This document shows, piece by piece, positions 47,607-56,593 of a stretch of DNA of 64,000 nt. The notes under the pieces are model-generated. The model was not told the DNA's origin and searched no databases. It worked only from the letters and a program-made list of their open reading frames with translations. Positions within the stretch are counted from its first letter, which is position 1, and each line of letters begins with the position of its first letter. Origin of the DNA: DATADW01 sp963733905 (GTDB lineage Bacteria > Actinomycetota > Acidimicrobiia > Spongiisociales > DATADW01); contig CAVTEU010000011.1 of assembly GCA_963733905.1 (NCBI GenBank), forward strand, positions 1-64,000, read 5' to 3'. Both the position numbers and the translations under genes were made by a program.

Positions 47607-48972
47607 GTGGCGACGAGGGCGATCGATTCCGGCAGAGGCCATCGCCGCGGGGCGTGCCCGGGTACCCCCGCACAACCTCGAGGCCGAAGAGTCGGTGCTC
47701 GGCGCCCTGCTGCTTTCGGTGGACGCCGCCAGCCTGGTGATGGACAAGATCCACCCAGAGGACTTCTACGTACCGTCCCACCAGGCGGTGTTCGAGGCCT
47801 GCCGTCAACTCTTCGACGGCAACCAGCCGATAGACGCCGTCACCGTCGCCGACCAACTCCGCCGCAACGGCGAGATCGACCGGATCGGCGGGCTCAATTT
47901 CCTGACCGGGCTGGTCGATGCCGTTCCGGCCACATCGAACGTCGAGTACTACGCCTCGATCGTCGAGGAGCACGCCCTCCGCAGAAATCTGATCCGAGCC
48001 GGATCCACCGCAGCGGAATTGGGGTTCCTGGTGGAGGAGGAAGTCTCCACCGTGCTCGATCGCGCCGAGCAAGAGGTCCTCGCCGTCGCCGAGCGCAGGG
48101 TCGGCGAGGGCATGGTGGCGGTGGGCCCCATGTTCCAGAGCGCCCTGGAGCGGATCGAGGAACTCGAGGCACTCGGGTCGGAGATAACCGGGCTGGCCAC
48201 CGGCTTCCGCGACCTCGACCGCAAACTGGCCGGGCTCCAGCCGGCCAATCTTGTCGTCATCGCCGCCAGGCCGAGCATGGGCAAGAGCGCCCTCACCGTC
48301 AACCTGGCCACCAACGTGGCGCAGCGCGGAGAAACGGTCGCCATTTTCAGCTTGGAGATGTCCAAGGAGGAACTGGTCCAGCGGATTCTCTGCTCGGTGG
48401 GCCGGATCGACTCGATGAAGCTGCGAAGCGGTCAGCTAGGCCCGATGTGGCAACGCGTGGTCGATGCCGCCTCCCGCATGTACCGGGCGCCGATCTTCAT
48501 CGACGACTCGCCGGTGGTGACCGTCACCGAGATCAGAGCAAAGTCACGCCGGCTCAAACGGCAGCACGGGTTGGCGTTGGTGGTGGTCGACTACCTGCAA
48601 CTCATGCAGGCGGCCACCAGGGAAAACCGCCAGCAGGAGATCGCCGAGATCTCGCGGAACCTGAAGAACCTCGCCCGCGAGCTCGATGTGCCGATCATCG
48701 CCGTGTCGCAGCTAAACCGGAGCCTGGAGAGCAGAGAGGACAAGCGTCCCAGGCTGTCGGACCTGCGCGAGAGCGGCAGCATCGAGCAGGACGCCGACGT
48801 GGTGATGTTCATCTACCGCCACGAGTACTACCACCCCGAGGACCAGGAGAAGAAGGGCCTGGCCGAGGTGATAGTCGCCAAGCACCGCGCCGGAGCTACC
48901 GGGCTGGTCGAGATGACCTTCCTCCCCGAGTTCACCCGGTTCGCCGACCTGGGACGCGACGTCACCGTCTGA
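47607..48972 (+). CDS. dnaB: Replicative DNA helicase DnaB (frameshift near the 5' end)
   Basis: The hexameric helicase that unwinds DNA at the replication fork, about 455 residues with no intein. N-terminal domain: PPHNLEAEESVLGALLLS and IHPEDFYVPSHQAVFEACR. The RecA-like domain has Walker A VVIAARPSMGKSALTVNLA, FSLEMSKEELVQRIL, Walker B VVVDYLQLM, AVSQLNRSLESR and RESGSIEQDADVVMFIYR. From 47695 the frame is clean; upstream, PPHNLEAEE is in that frame but meets a stop with no start codon. The GTG at 47607 (MATRAIDSGR) with an indel near 47637 is therefore the likely beginning. It is convergent with rplI. Confidence 0.94.
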
Positions 48973-48998
48973 CGGCTTGCCGTCCCGATCGATCGAGC

Positions 48999-49445
48999 TC
49001 AGGCGGGAATGACGTCGATGGTGACCGGGAACTCCACCTCGGGATGAAGGGTGATCCGGACCTCGTGGAGCCCGATCGCCCGGATCGGCGAAGGTATGTC
49101 GATGTGCTTGCGGTCGATGTCGATCCCGGTGAACTTCTTGATCCCGGCAACCACGTCGGCCGTCCCCACCGATCCGAACAGACGGCCCTCGTCACCGGCG
49201 TGGGCGGCGATCACGACCCTGGTCTTGACCAGGCCGGCAGCCAGCTGCTCGGCCTCGAGCCGCTCCTTGCGGTCCTTCTCCTCGCGCCGGACCCGAGCCG
49301 ACTCGAGTGTCCGCACCGCCCCGGTGGTTGCCTTGACTGCCTTGCCCTTGGGCAGCAGGAAGTTGCGGCCATACCCGTCGGACACGTCGACCACCTCGCC
49401 GCGGGAGCCGAGACCTTCGACGTCCTGGGTGAGGAGGAGCTTCAC
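48999..49445 (-). CDS. rplI: Large ribosomal subunit protein bL9
   Basis: A 148-residue bL9. The N-terminal rRNA-binding domain is MKLLLTQDVEGLGSRGEVVD and VSDGYGRNFLLPKGKA; the long connecting helix (RVRREEKDRKERLEAEQL) and C-terminal domain (GRLFGSVGTADVVAGIKK) follow. The ATG overlaps the rpsR stop (ATGA). Last gene of rpsF-ssb-rpsR-rplI. Confidence 0.97.
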   Translation of the reverse strand: MKLLLTQDVEGLGSRGEVVDVSDGYGRNFLLPKGKAVKATTGAVRTLESARVRREEKDRKERLEAEQLAAGLVKTRVVIAAHAGDEGRLFGSVGTADVVAGIKKFTGIDIDRKHIDIPSPIRAIGLHEVRITLHPEVEFPVTIDVIPA

Positions 49446-49702
49446 GGCCGCCCCACATATGGGAGGAGGGCCATCTCGCGGGCGTTCTTGATGGCCACCG
49501 CCACCTCACGTTGATGGCGTGGGCAGTTTCCGGTGACGCGCCGGGCCCGGATCTTGGCGCGGTCGGACATGTAGCGACGCAGGGTCCCGACGTCCTTGAA
49601 GTCGATGTACTCGACCCGCTCCTTGCAGAAGTAGCAGACCTTCTTCCTGATTCGCTTGTTGCGGTCCTCGTTGCGGCGTCTGCGCCGCGGCTGTTGTGCC
49701 AT
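49442..49702 (-). CDS. rpsR: Small ribosomal subunit protein bS18
   Basis: An 86-residue bS18 with a basic N terminus (QQPRRRRRNEDRNKRIRKK), CYFCKERVEYIDFKD, LRRYMSDRAKIRARRVTGN and CPRHQREVAVAIKNAR. The CxxC plus later CPRH gives the zinc-binding (C+) form. It sits between ssb and rplI. Confidence 0.97.
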   Translation of the reverse strand: MAQQPRRRRRNEDRNKRIRKKVCYFCKERVEYIDFKDVGTLRRYMSDRAKIRARRVTGNCPRHQREVAVAIKNAREMALLPYVGRP

Positions 49703-49720
49703 CTCTCTTCGTTCTCCTCT

Positions 49721-50200
49721 TTAGAAGGGGGCCTCGTCGGGCCCGTAGTCGTCGCGGCCCACCGGACTGGGGGGAATCTCGCGGCCACCGCCGCCACCGG
49801 GGCCGCCGGTAGCGCCGCCGCCGCCCTGCCAATCGCCGTCACGGCGGGTCGTCTTGGTGACCGTTGCCGTCGCCCACCGCAAGCTGGGACCGATCTCGTC
49901 GATGCGGACCTCCACCACCGAGCGCTTCTCGCCCTCCTGGGTCTCCCACGAGCGCTGCTCGAGACTGCCGGTGACGATGACCCTGGTGCCCTTGGTGAGC
50001 GACTCGGCGACCGCCTCGGCCATCTCCCGCCAGACGGTGCCGCCGAAAAAGCTGGTCTCCTCCTGCCATTCGCTATTGCGGTCCTGGAATCGGCGGTTGA
50101 CGGCAAACCGGAGCTTGGCCATGGCCACCCCCGAAGGGGTGAAGCGCAGTTCCGGGTCTTCCACCAGGTTGCCGATCAAGGTCACGCTGTTGATGGGCAT
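49721..50200 (-). CDS. ssb: Single-stranded DNA-binding protein
   Basis: A 159-residue SSB. OB-fold: INSVTLIGNLVEDPELRFT, AVNRRFQDRNSEWQEETSFF and GTRVIVTGSLEQRSWETQEG. A Gly-rich linker leads to the acidic tip DDYGPDEAPF, the partner-docking tail. The ATG at 50200 is preferred over the GTG at 50209 because GAGGAG is correctly spaced only from the former. It lies between rpsF and rpsR. Confidence 0.96.
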   Translation of the reverse strand: MPINSVTLIGNLVEDPELRFTPSGVAMAKLRFAVNRRFQDRNSEWQEETSFFGGTVWREMAEAVAESLTKGTRVIVTGSLEQRSWETQEGEKRSVVEVRIDEIGPSLRWATATVTKTTRRDGDWQGGGGATGGPGGGGGREIPPSPVGRDDYGPDEAPF

Positions 50201-50309
50201 CTCACACACTCCTCGCTGTCCAGGGCCCCGGATCCCCGTTGGGACCCCGCTGCCGCCTCACCAGCCGGCTTTGGTAGTGGTACCACGCCGGTACGACACG
50301 TACCAGGGA

Positions 50310-50597
50310 TCAGTTGCCCGGCCTGATGACCTTGTGCCGCAGCACCGGGTCGGCCAGCGACAGCATGCGATCGACTTCGTCGATCAGCTCGGTATCGGAC
50401 TCGAATGTGACCACCGTGTAGTAGCCCTCGTTGAGGTGCTCGATCTCATAGGCGAGCCGGCGCTTTCCCCACATGTCGGTGGAGGTGATCGTGGCGCCCT
50501 TGCCCTCGAGGAAGGTTCGAATCTCGCCGACGTGCGTCTCCACGTCGGTGTCGGCCAGTTCGGGCCGATGAATGGTCATGACCTCATAGGTGCGCAT
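50310..50597 (-). CDS. rpsF: Small ribosomal subunit protein bS6
   Basis: A 95-residue bS6 starting MRTYEVMTIHRPELAD, with WGKRRLAYEIEHLNEGYY and VDRMLSLADPVLRHKVIRP. GAAAGGAG precedes the ATG at 50597. First gene of the rpsF-ssb-rpsR-rplI operon; bS6 pairs with bS18 in the ribosome. Confidence 0.97.
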   Translation of the reverse strand: MRTYEVMTIHRPELADTDVETHVGEIRTFLEGKGATITSTDMWGKRRLAYEIEHLNEGYYTVVTFESDTELIDEVDRMLSLADPVLRHKVIRPGN

Positions 50598-50715
50598 CTG
50601 TTCTCCTTTCCTCTGGACGTCCGCTGGGACGGCCCCGCCAGGCGGCGGAGCAGGTGTGGCCCGAGGCGCGCACATGCCGATGGGCCGAAGGAACTCGGTG
50701 AAGTGTAGCGGGGCC

Positions 50716-50753
50716 ACAGACGGCGGACGGCGGACGGCGGAAGCGGACGGACA
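50716..50753. repeat. Heptanucleotide array (CGGACGG type)
   Basis: Degenerate units of CGGACGG/CAGACGG with a 7-base period in the divergent gap between rpsF and the DUF192 gene. Confidence 0.75.
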
Positions 50754-50797
50754 GCCGAGACGGATGGAGACGCCGGGATCTGCTCCTACCATTTGGC

Positions 50798-51413
50798 GTG
50801 GTGAGGAACATCCGTCACATCGTGGGCTTGTTGCTGCTCGTGGTCGTTGCAGCGTGCGGGGCGGCGGGGACATCGGTCGACGACCATCGGGCCCAACGCG
50901 ACCGTGCCACCGAGCACGGCCCCGCCACCACGACCGCGCCCTCGGCCACCACTGGGCGCCACGGTCGCAACGACCACACCGGTCGCGACCACCACCGCCG
51001 TTCCGAGTACGACCGAGGCAGCTTCCGGGTTCGCTCTCGAGGGTTTTGACAGCGGCAGCATCATGGTGGGCCGGATCCCTCTCGATGTGGCCCTGGCGCT
51101 GACTCCTCAGCAACAGGCGCAGGGTCTGATGAATGTCACCGATCTGCCAGAAGGGGCCGGGATGCTGTTCGTCTTCCCGGAGGAGAAGATGGGCTCTTTC
51201 TGGATGAAGGACACGCTGATCCCGCTCGACATCGCCTTCTTCGACGCCAATCGGCGGCTTGTCGGTGCCCTCACCATGGTCCCGTGCACCTCAGATCCCT
51301 GTGCCACCTACAGCCCGGGGGCCGCCTTCAAGTTCGCCGTCGAAGCCAACGAAGGCGCCTTCGCCGGTTTGGCTCCGCGTGCCCGGCTCAGACTGGGCGA
51401 CATCGACAGCTGA
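50798..51413 (+). CDS. DUF192 family lipoprotein (one frameshift)
   Basis: Tandem GTG codons start a lipoprotein leader VRNIRHIVGLLLLVVVAACG (lipobox VAAC), then a Thr-rich linker across an indel near 50870. The DUF192 domain reads IPLDVALALTPQQQAQGLMN, GMLFVFPEEKMGSFWMKDT and DIAFFDANRRLVGALTMVP, ending AFAGLAPRARLRLGD. These domains are exported, about 120 residues, and of unknown function. Total length about 204 residues. Confidence 0.87.
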
Positions 51414-51492
51414 CGACGGACCGTCCGGAGCGAACCGTTGCGCCGTCCCCCACCGGGGAGGGAGTCGTTGGTCCGTGCGCCGTCGCGAGATT

Positions 51493-51542
51493 CTTCCGTC
51501 TCCGTCTGCCGTCCGCCGTCTTCCGTCCGCCGTCTACCGTCA
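51493..51542. repeat. Heptanucleotide array (CCGTCTT/CCGTCCG type)
   Basis: Six to seven units with a 7-base period, the reverse-complement orientation of the GACGGC-type arrays. It lies between the DUF192 gene and the zinc-finger gene. Confidence 0.8.
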
Positions 51543-51567
51543 TCCCGACAACGAGGGAGCCCGACAC

Positions 51568-51831
51568 ATGGCCGGAACGTGCAGCCACATCTCTTCGATC
51601 TCCCAGGTCGAGCCCTCTGCCGAGGGGTGTGAGGACTGCCTCCGGACCGGTGGCACCTGGGTTCACCTTCGTATGTGCCGGACCTGCGGGCACGCCGCCT
51701 GTTGCGATAGCTCACCGAGCAGGCATGCCCGGGCGCACGCCGCCGAAGCCGGTCACCCCATCGTCCGCTCGTTGGAGCCCGGTGAGGTGTGGTCGTGGTG
51801 CTACGTCGACGAGGTGTCGTTCATCGATTGA
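51568..51831 (+). CDS. UBP-type zinc-finger protein
   Basis: An 87-residue protein that is almost entirely a ZnF-UBP domain: CSHISSISQVEPSAEGCEDC, WVHLRMCRTCGHAACCDSS, then RHARAHAAEAGHPIVRSLEP and WSWCYVDEV. Cys and His positions fit the three-zinc UBP finger that in eukaryotes binds the ubiquitin C terminus. Bacterial copies are common in Actinomycetota with no settled role. Intact. Confidence 0.93.
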   Translation: MAGTCSHISSISQVEPSAEGCEDCLRTGGTWVHLRMCRTCGHAACCDSSPSRHARAHAAEAGHPIVRSLEPGEVWSWCYVDEVSFID

Positions 51832-52283
51832 GCAAGCCCGATGGGAAGTCGTGCGCTCGTCGCCGGTGGTGGTCCCGGCATCCCTGGACAGGTCAGCTCG
51901 GCTCGGGGCCATCGCTCCACCACGGAGTCGCCCACAGCCATGAATAGGTAGTCATCACGCTGGCCCTCGTCGATCAGGATCTCGCGGTCTCCGTGGGTGA
52001 TACCGGTGGGTTCCGCCCCCGGTGGCGACTCGGTCACCTCGTCGTACGTGAGGTCGTTCCCACCCTGTCCCTGGAGAGCGCCCAGTGCCCGCTCCGGGTC
52101 GCGGGCGTATTGCGCCCCAAAGAACCTGATGAAGGTCACCGACGACCAACCGCACGACGATGGACCTTCGAATTCGAGGATCAGACCATTGGGAACCTGG
52201 TTGCCGTCGGCATCAACCCAAGGGCCGTGCTCGCTGGCGCACGCCGCGACCAGGAGCACGGCGACCAGGGCGAGGCGTCTCAC
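51801..52283 (-). CDS. Hypothetical lipoprotein
   Basis: GTG start at 52283 reads VRRLALVAVLLVAACASEHG, a clear lipobox (VAAC). The exported part of about 140 residues contains GLILEFEGPSSCGWSSVTFI, RDPERALGALQ and GDREILIDEGQRDDYLFMAVG. No family recognised. Its start overlaps the stop of the upstream membrane-protein gene. The 3' end overlaps the convergent zinc-finger gene by 31 bases, so an earlier stop hidden by an indel is possible. Confidence 0.75.
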   Translation of the reverse strand: MRRLALVAVLLVAACASEHGPWVDADGNQVPNGLILEFEGPSSCGWSSVTFIRFFGAQYARDPERALGALQGQGGNDLTYDEVTESPPGAEPTGITHGDREILIDEGQRDDYLFMAVGDSVVERWPRAELTCPGMPGPPPATSARLPIGLAQSMNDTSST

Positions 52284-52666
52284 GACGCCCAGGGTATGGC
52301 GGCAACCACCAGCGCCAACGCCCCCAACAACCCGAGCCCTCCGATCCAATAGGCGGCGGGCGAGGTTCCGTTGGCACGCGAACGCCGAACCGCGACGTGG
52401 GCGACCCCGACGGCGAGGAGCATGATCACCGGATGGATCACCGCCAGGAACGGGTTGGCCTCCCACGCCTGGCTGAGAACCCAGAGGACGATGCCGATCA
52501 AGACCTGGATGTCGAGCGCCACCGCTGCGATGGCGAAGGGGCGAGACGACCCGGGCGACCATGCGTCCCGGCGCAGGGCGCGCACGATTCCGTAGATGAC
52601 CGCCGCAACGAGAGCCGCCAACACCACCCAGCGGAAGACCGAATGGATGGTGACGAGGACATCCAT
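52280..52666 (-). CDS. Four-helix integral membrane protein
   Basis: A 128-residue protein with four hydrophobic helices (FRWVVLAALVAAVIYGIVRAL; FAIAAVALDIQVLIGIVLWVL; HPVIMLLAVGVAHVAV; IGGLGLLGALALVVAAIPW). The N-terminal His (TIHSVFRW) and HPVIM are features of small cytochrome-like or DUF-type membrane proteins, but haem binding is not shown. Part of the leftward operon. Confidence 0.8.
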   Translation of the reverse strand: MDVLVTIHSVFRWVVLAALVAAVIYGIVRALRRDAWSPGSSRPFAIAAVALDIQVLIGIVLWVLSQAWEANPFLAVIHPVIMLLAVGVAHVAVRRSRANGTSPAAYWIGGLGLLGALALVVAAIPWAS

Positions 52667-52696
52667 GGAGCCGGAATGGTAGGCCCGAGGGCGCGG

Positions 52697-53009
52697 TCAG
52701 CCGCCGAGCAGCCGGGCCACCCAATACGCGGCGGCGCCGATGACGATGGTTCCGATGAGCGACCGCCGGGTGACTGCTGCTCCGACGACTCCACCAGCGG
52801 CGGCGGCGAGACCCGGCGTCACCGCTGGGACACCATCGGGGGCGACGAAGCCGATCGTGGCCAGCGAGACAAAGAGAGCCAACGGGAAGGAGTCGAGGAA
52901 GCGCGCCCACAGCCCCGCTCGGCTCGGGGAGACCGGGTAACACCAGGAACGAGGCACGGCACAGATAGGTGACCGCAGCCACCACCACGACCACCCAGGG
53001 CTCAATCAC
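52697..53009 (-). CDS. azlD: AzlD-family branched-chain amino acid transport subunit (one frameshift)
   Basis: A small four-helix membrane protein of about 104 residues. N terminus: MIEPWVVVVVAAVTYLCRASF; after an indel near 52910, ARFLDSFPLALFVSLATIGF, PGLAAAAGGVVGAAVTRRS and GTIVIGAAAYWVARLL. It pairs with AzlC to export branched-chain amino acids or analogues. Its start overlaps the azlC stop by 8 bases. Confidence 0.88.
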
Positions 53010-53673
53010 CGAACATCGCCCCCACCAGTGCCGCCAGCGCAGCAGCCGCGGTCACCTGCCAGGCCTCGGGGAGAACGAGCGTGGCGAGGATGGCGAACAC
53101 TGCCGCGCTCCCCGCGGCTACCCAGTGCCGTCTGCTGCGGAGCAACGGGGCGGCGAGACCGAGGAAGAGCAGGGGGAACAGAACCTCGATCCCCAGCGCG
53201 ACCGGGTCGATCACCGGGCCGAGGAGGACACCGATCGCAGTACCTGCCAGCCACGCCGAGTACAGCTGGAGGTCGATCGCCGCCTTGTAACCAACGAGGT
53301 CATCGATACCGCGACGTGATGCGTCGACGGTGAGCCCGAATGTCTCGTCAACGAGCACCCAGGCGAGGCCCGCCCGAATCGGCAGAGGTTGCTGTCCGAT
53401 CAGACCCGAGAGGGTCGCCGACATCGGGACGTGACGCAGCGCCAGACCGGTCGCCGCCACCAGGATCGCCTCGGGCCCGGCGGCGGCCAGACCGACCATG
53501 GCGAATTGGGCGGCACCCGAAACCACGAGCAGCGAGGTCACCATCGCCAGCCAACCGGGCATGACGCCGACGGCGAGGACGCCGAAGGCGACCCCGAACG
53601 GCAGGACCACGAGAAGGACCGGTGCCCCCTCGACGAGTCCCCGGCGGAACGCCGGCCGCCGGATCAACGGCAA
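53002..53673 (-). CDS. azlC: AzlC-family branched-chain amino acid exporter
   Basis: A 223-residue membrane protein. RRGLVEGAPVLLVVLPFGVAF and SLLVVSGAAQFAMVGLAAAG are AzlC signatures, with HVPMSATLSGLIGQQ and WVLVDETFGLTVDAS after them. It works with AzlD. It begins 1 base after the nfo stop, so it is translated as part of the operon. Intact. Confidence 0.93.
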   Translation of the reverse strand: MPLIRRPAFRRGLVEGAPVLLVVLPFGVAFGVLAVGVMPGWLAMVTSLLVVSGAAQFAMVGLAAAGPEAILVAATGLALRHVPMSATLSGLIGQQPLPIRAGLAWVLVDETFGLTVDASRRGIDDLVGYKAAIDLQLYSAWLAGTAIGVLLGPVIDPVALGIEVLFPLLFLGLAAPLLRSRRHWVAAGSAAVFAILATLVLPEAWQVTAAAALAALVGAMFGD

Positions 53674-53674
53674 A

Positions 53675-54439
53675 TCAAAGCCTGGCTCGCAACCATTCGA
53701 TGTCCGCCGCCTGACCGGCGGCGTCGTCCGGCGTCTCGATGACGACGGGAGCGGCGGCAGCGGTGACCACCCCGACGAGGAGGTCGGCGGGGATCTCGCC
53801 GGTTCCCAGGTTGGTGTGCCGGTCGCGTCCGCTTCCCATCGGGTCGCGCGAGTCGTTGCAATGGACCAGATCGATCCGGCCCGTAGCCGCCTTCACCCTC
53901 TCGACAAGGGTCTCCAGTGGCTCTCCAGCAGACCAGAAGTGACAGGTGTCAAGGCAGAACCCGACATCGAGGTCACCGATTTCCGCCCAGAGGCGCTCGA
54001 TGACATCGATCTGTCGCGCCACGGCGTTTCCCCCGCCGGCGGTGTTCTCGATCAGCAGTTGCACGTCGGACTCGCGGGTCTCGAGTGCTTTGCGCCAGCG
54101 GGGGAACCCGGCGTCCACCTCCTCGTCATCCTCGACGTGACCGCCGTGGACGATGACCGCGGTCGCACCGATCTCCTCGGCAGCGGTGCAAGTGTCGGCG
54201 AGGATCTTGCGGCTGGGGATGCGGATCCTGTTGTTGGGCGACACCACGTTGACCAGGTACGGGGCGTGGAGGTAGATGGGAAGAGCGGAAGCCCGCAGAG
54301 CCTCGGCGTCGCTGCGTGGCTGGGGCTTCTTCCAGGACTGTGGGTTGGAGGCGAAGAACTGAACGAGATCGGCCTTGCGTAGAGCCGCCTCGCCCATGGG
54401 ATCGGCATTGCCGACATGGGCACCGATAGCGATCGTCAC
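53675..54439 (-). CDS. nfo: Deoxyribonuclease IV-type AP endonuclease (Nfo family)
   Basis: An apurinic/apyrimidinic endonuclease of the Xyl-isomerase-like TIM barrel family, about 254 residues. The trinuclear Zn ligands are visible in IYLHAPYLVN, AVIVHGGHVED, LLIENTAGGGN, VGFCLDTCHFWSAG, LVHCNDSRDPMGSGRDRH and PVVIETPDD. The GTG at 54439 (VTIAIGAHVGNADPMGEA) is the natural family start. The same frame is open without a stop through the upstream membrane gene and pyrE (see findings), so a fusion is possible. Confidence 0.9.
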   Translation of the reverse strand: MTIAIGAHVGNADPMGEAALRKADLVQFFASNPQSWKKPQPRSDAEALRASALPIYLHAPYLVNVVSPNNRIRIPSRKILADTCTAAEEIGATAVIVHGGHVEDDEEVDAGFPRWRKALETRESDVQLLIENTAGGGNAVARQIDVIERLWAEIGDLDVGFCLDTCHFWSAGEPLETLVERVKAATGRIDLVHCNDSRDPMGSGRDRHTNLGTGEIPADLLVGVVTAAAAPVVIETPDDAAGQAADIEWLRARL

Positions 54440-55120
54440 GATGCGGCCGGGTCCTCGGGCATCGGGAGCGTCGCTGGCCCCACCAGCTTCACCCACCTCG
54501 ACGTCCGGCTCGGGTTCGACCTCGGCGCCGGACCCAGTGGCGTCACCACGTAGCGACTCGATCCTGTGCGACACGACATCGACTTCGCTATGCAGCGACT
54601 CGATCCGGTGTGCCACAACCCCTGCTGGTTGGTCCCATCCCTCTGCCAGGACGGCCAAGCTGCCTGCTTCTATCCAGCGCGCCCCCCAGGGGTCGTCGGG
54701 AAGTTCGGCGTCGTCGCCGACCTCCACGATCAGCGCATCGACCGATTCGCCTCCGTCATCGAATGTCTCCGACCTCACCGACCGAAGGTCGGACCAGCGG
54801 ATGAGGCTCGGAGGGTGAAAGGGGCCGGAGAGACGAAGGTGCAGACCCTCGTTGTCGCCGCTCACCACTTTGGCGGGGGCGAGCAACTCCTTGAGACCCC
54901 ACCCCACCATCGCCGCCCCGATGACGATGAACGCCCATGCCCAGATGGTGTCCCGCGGCTCGAAGAGCTGCGGGCTGTCCGCCGGGAAGAGCGCCTCTTG
55001 GATCGGACGGAAGATCCTCTGCTCGAGCAGGATGTCCACTCCGATCACAAGGAGCGGAACGCCGCCCAACGCCAGCAGCCACATCCTCAGCGGGGAGCGG
55101 GCGACAGCCAGGGGGGTCAT
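54440..55120 (-). CDS. Membrane protein with two helices and PH-like cytoplasmic domain
   Basis: An ATG at 55120 begins MTPLAVARSPLRMWLLALGG; two hydrophobic helices follow (LLALGGVPLLVIGVDILL; IWAWAFIVIGAAMVGWGL). Then comes a compact domain (LHLRLSGPFHPPSLIRWSDLR; WIEAGSLAVLAEGWDQPAG) resembling bacterial PH-like modules, and an acidic C-terminal tail with a duplicated AHRIESL/SHRIESL segment. No stop separates it from nfo. If the ATG is used, it overlaps a pyrE stop in the neighbouring frame (ATGA). Function unknown. Confidence 0.6.
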
Positions 55121-55678
55121 GCCCCGACCCCAAGATCGGCCGGAGACGATCAGGGCGATGAAGGGGACGGAAAGTGCGGCGAGTCGCTCCTCCGCCGCTC
55201 CATCGCTCCGGTCAACGACGGCAACCGCCTGAACAACCCTCAAGCCGGCTTCGAGAAGCACCTCCACCGCCTCGCCGAGCGCTCCTCCGGTGGTTGTGGT
55301 GTCCTCGACGACCGTCGCCCGATCACCCTTCTCGACGGGACCGACCAGCCGCCCGCCGATCCCGTGGCCCTTTGCCTCCTTTCGCACGGAGAAGGCACTG
55401 AGCGGCGTCCCTCCAAGTCGCGCCACCAGCGCGGTGGCCACGGCGATGGGGTCGGCACCCATGGTCATCCCGCCCACCACCTCCGTCGCCGGATCGAGCA
55501 CCTCCATGACGGCTCGCCCCACCAATAGAGCACCTTCACCGTCAAAGGTGGTGCGGCGTCCATCGAGGTACCAGTCCGACACGATCCCCGAGCGGAGCTT
55601 GAACCGACCTCCGGTGACCAGAGCGTGGGTGCGGAGGTGGTCTACGAGATCGGCCAACCCGGCTGAGGTTCTGGTCAC
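55117..55678 (-). CDS. pyrE: Orotate phosphoribosyltransferase
   Basis: A type I phosphoribosyltransferase of about 187 residues that makes OMP from orotate and PRPP. N terminus: LVDHLRTHALVTGGRFKLRSG and SDWYLDGRRTTFDGEG. The catalytic loop Lys lies in FSVRKEAKGHGIGGRLVG and the PRPP motif is RATVVEDTTTTGGALGEAVE. One base of correction near 55145 gives the ending FIALIVSADLGVGA with a stop overlapping the next ATG, very like other PyrE tails. As sequenced, the frame runs on into the next gene. It follows purU by 27 bases. Confidence 0.92.
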
Positions 55679-55705
55679 CCCCTCATTATGGGGGTCGGCG
55701 CGGCG

Positions 55706-56571
55706 TCAATCGAAGACGACGGTCTTGTTTCCGTAGACGAGGACCCGGTGGTCGAGATGGAGGCGGACCGCCCTGGCTAGCACCACCTTCTCCAGGTCGC
55801 GACCCTTCTCCACCAGATCGTCCACCGTATCCCGATGGCTGATTCGCACCACGTCCTGGTCGATGATTGGACCCTCGTCCAGTCTCTCGGTGACATAGTG
55901 CGCGGTTGCTCCAATGACCTTGACCCCGCGCTCGTGGGCTTGGTGATAGGGACGGCCGCCGGTAAAAGCGGGCAGAAACGAGTGGTGGATGTTGATGATC
56001 CGGTTGGGGAACCGATCCACCACTGTGCTCGTCAGGATCTGCATGTAGCGGGCCAGCACCACCAGTTCGACTCGCTGCTCCTCGCAGAGCGACACCAACT
56101 CGAGCTCTTGCTGAGGACGGCTCTCGGGATCGACCGGCAGGTGATGGAACGGGAGTCCGAAAGAGGCCGCGGCGTCGGCATGATCCGGGTGGTTGGAGAC
56201 GATTAGTGCAATGTCTCCACGTAGTTCGCCCATCCGCCATCGCACGAGCAGGTCCCATAGGCAATGCGGCTCGCTGGGAGACGAGAAGCGCTACCCGGGC
56301 GCGGTCGACGCTCCGCCGGTACATCCAACGCATTCCGAAACGATCGGCAACTGAGGCGAATGCCACTGCGACGTCTTCTGGTGCGAACGTCCATCCCATC
56401 GAGTTCGAACTCGACCCGCTGAAGGAAGATCCCCTCCTCCTGATCGGTGTGCTGGTCGGCGTGGAGGATGTTCGCCCCGTGGCTGAACAGGAAGTCGGAA
56501 ACGGCAGCGACCAAGCCACGACGATCCGGGCAGGAGAGCAACAAGATGCCGGTTCCGAGCAGCTCGCTCAT
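55706..56571 (-). CDS. purU: Formyltetrahydrofolate deformylase (frameshifted)
   Basis: Hydrolyses 10-formyl-THF to formate and THF, balancing one-carbon pools for purine synthesis. N-terminal ACT domain: TGILLLSCPDRRGLVAAVSDF, NILHADQHTDQEEGIFLQRV. After indels near 56390 and 56230 comes the formyltransferase-fold catalytic domain: IALIVSNHPDHADAAASFG, RYMQILTSTVVDRFPNRIIN, HHSFLPAFTGGRPYHQAHER, GATAHYVTERLDEGPIIDQD. The catalytic Asn/His/Asp are present. The ATG at 56571 starts the leftward operon that includes pyrE. Confidence 0.93.
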
Positions 56572-56593
56572 TCTGGCAAGACGATAAATGTCG

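Noticed and set aside
47607..48972. Possible intein in dnaB
   Set aside because: Spacing between Walker A, Walker B and later motifs is normal, leaving no room for an insertion.
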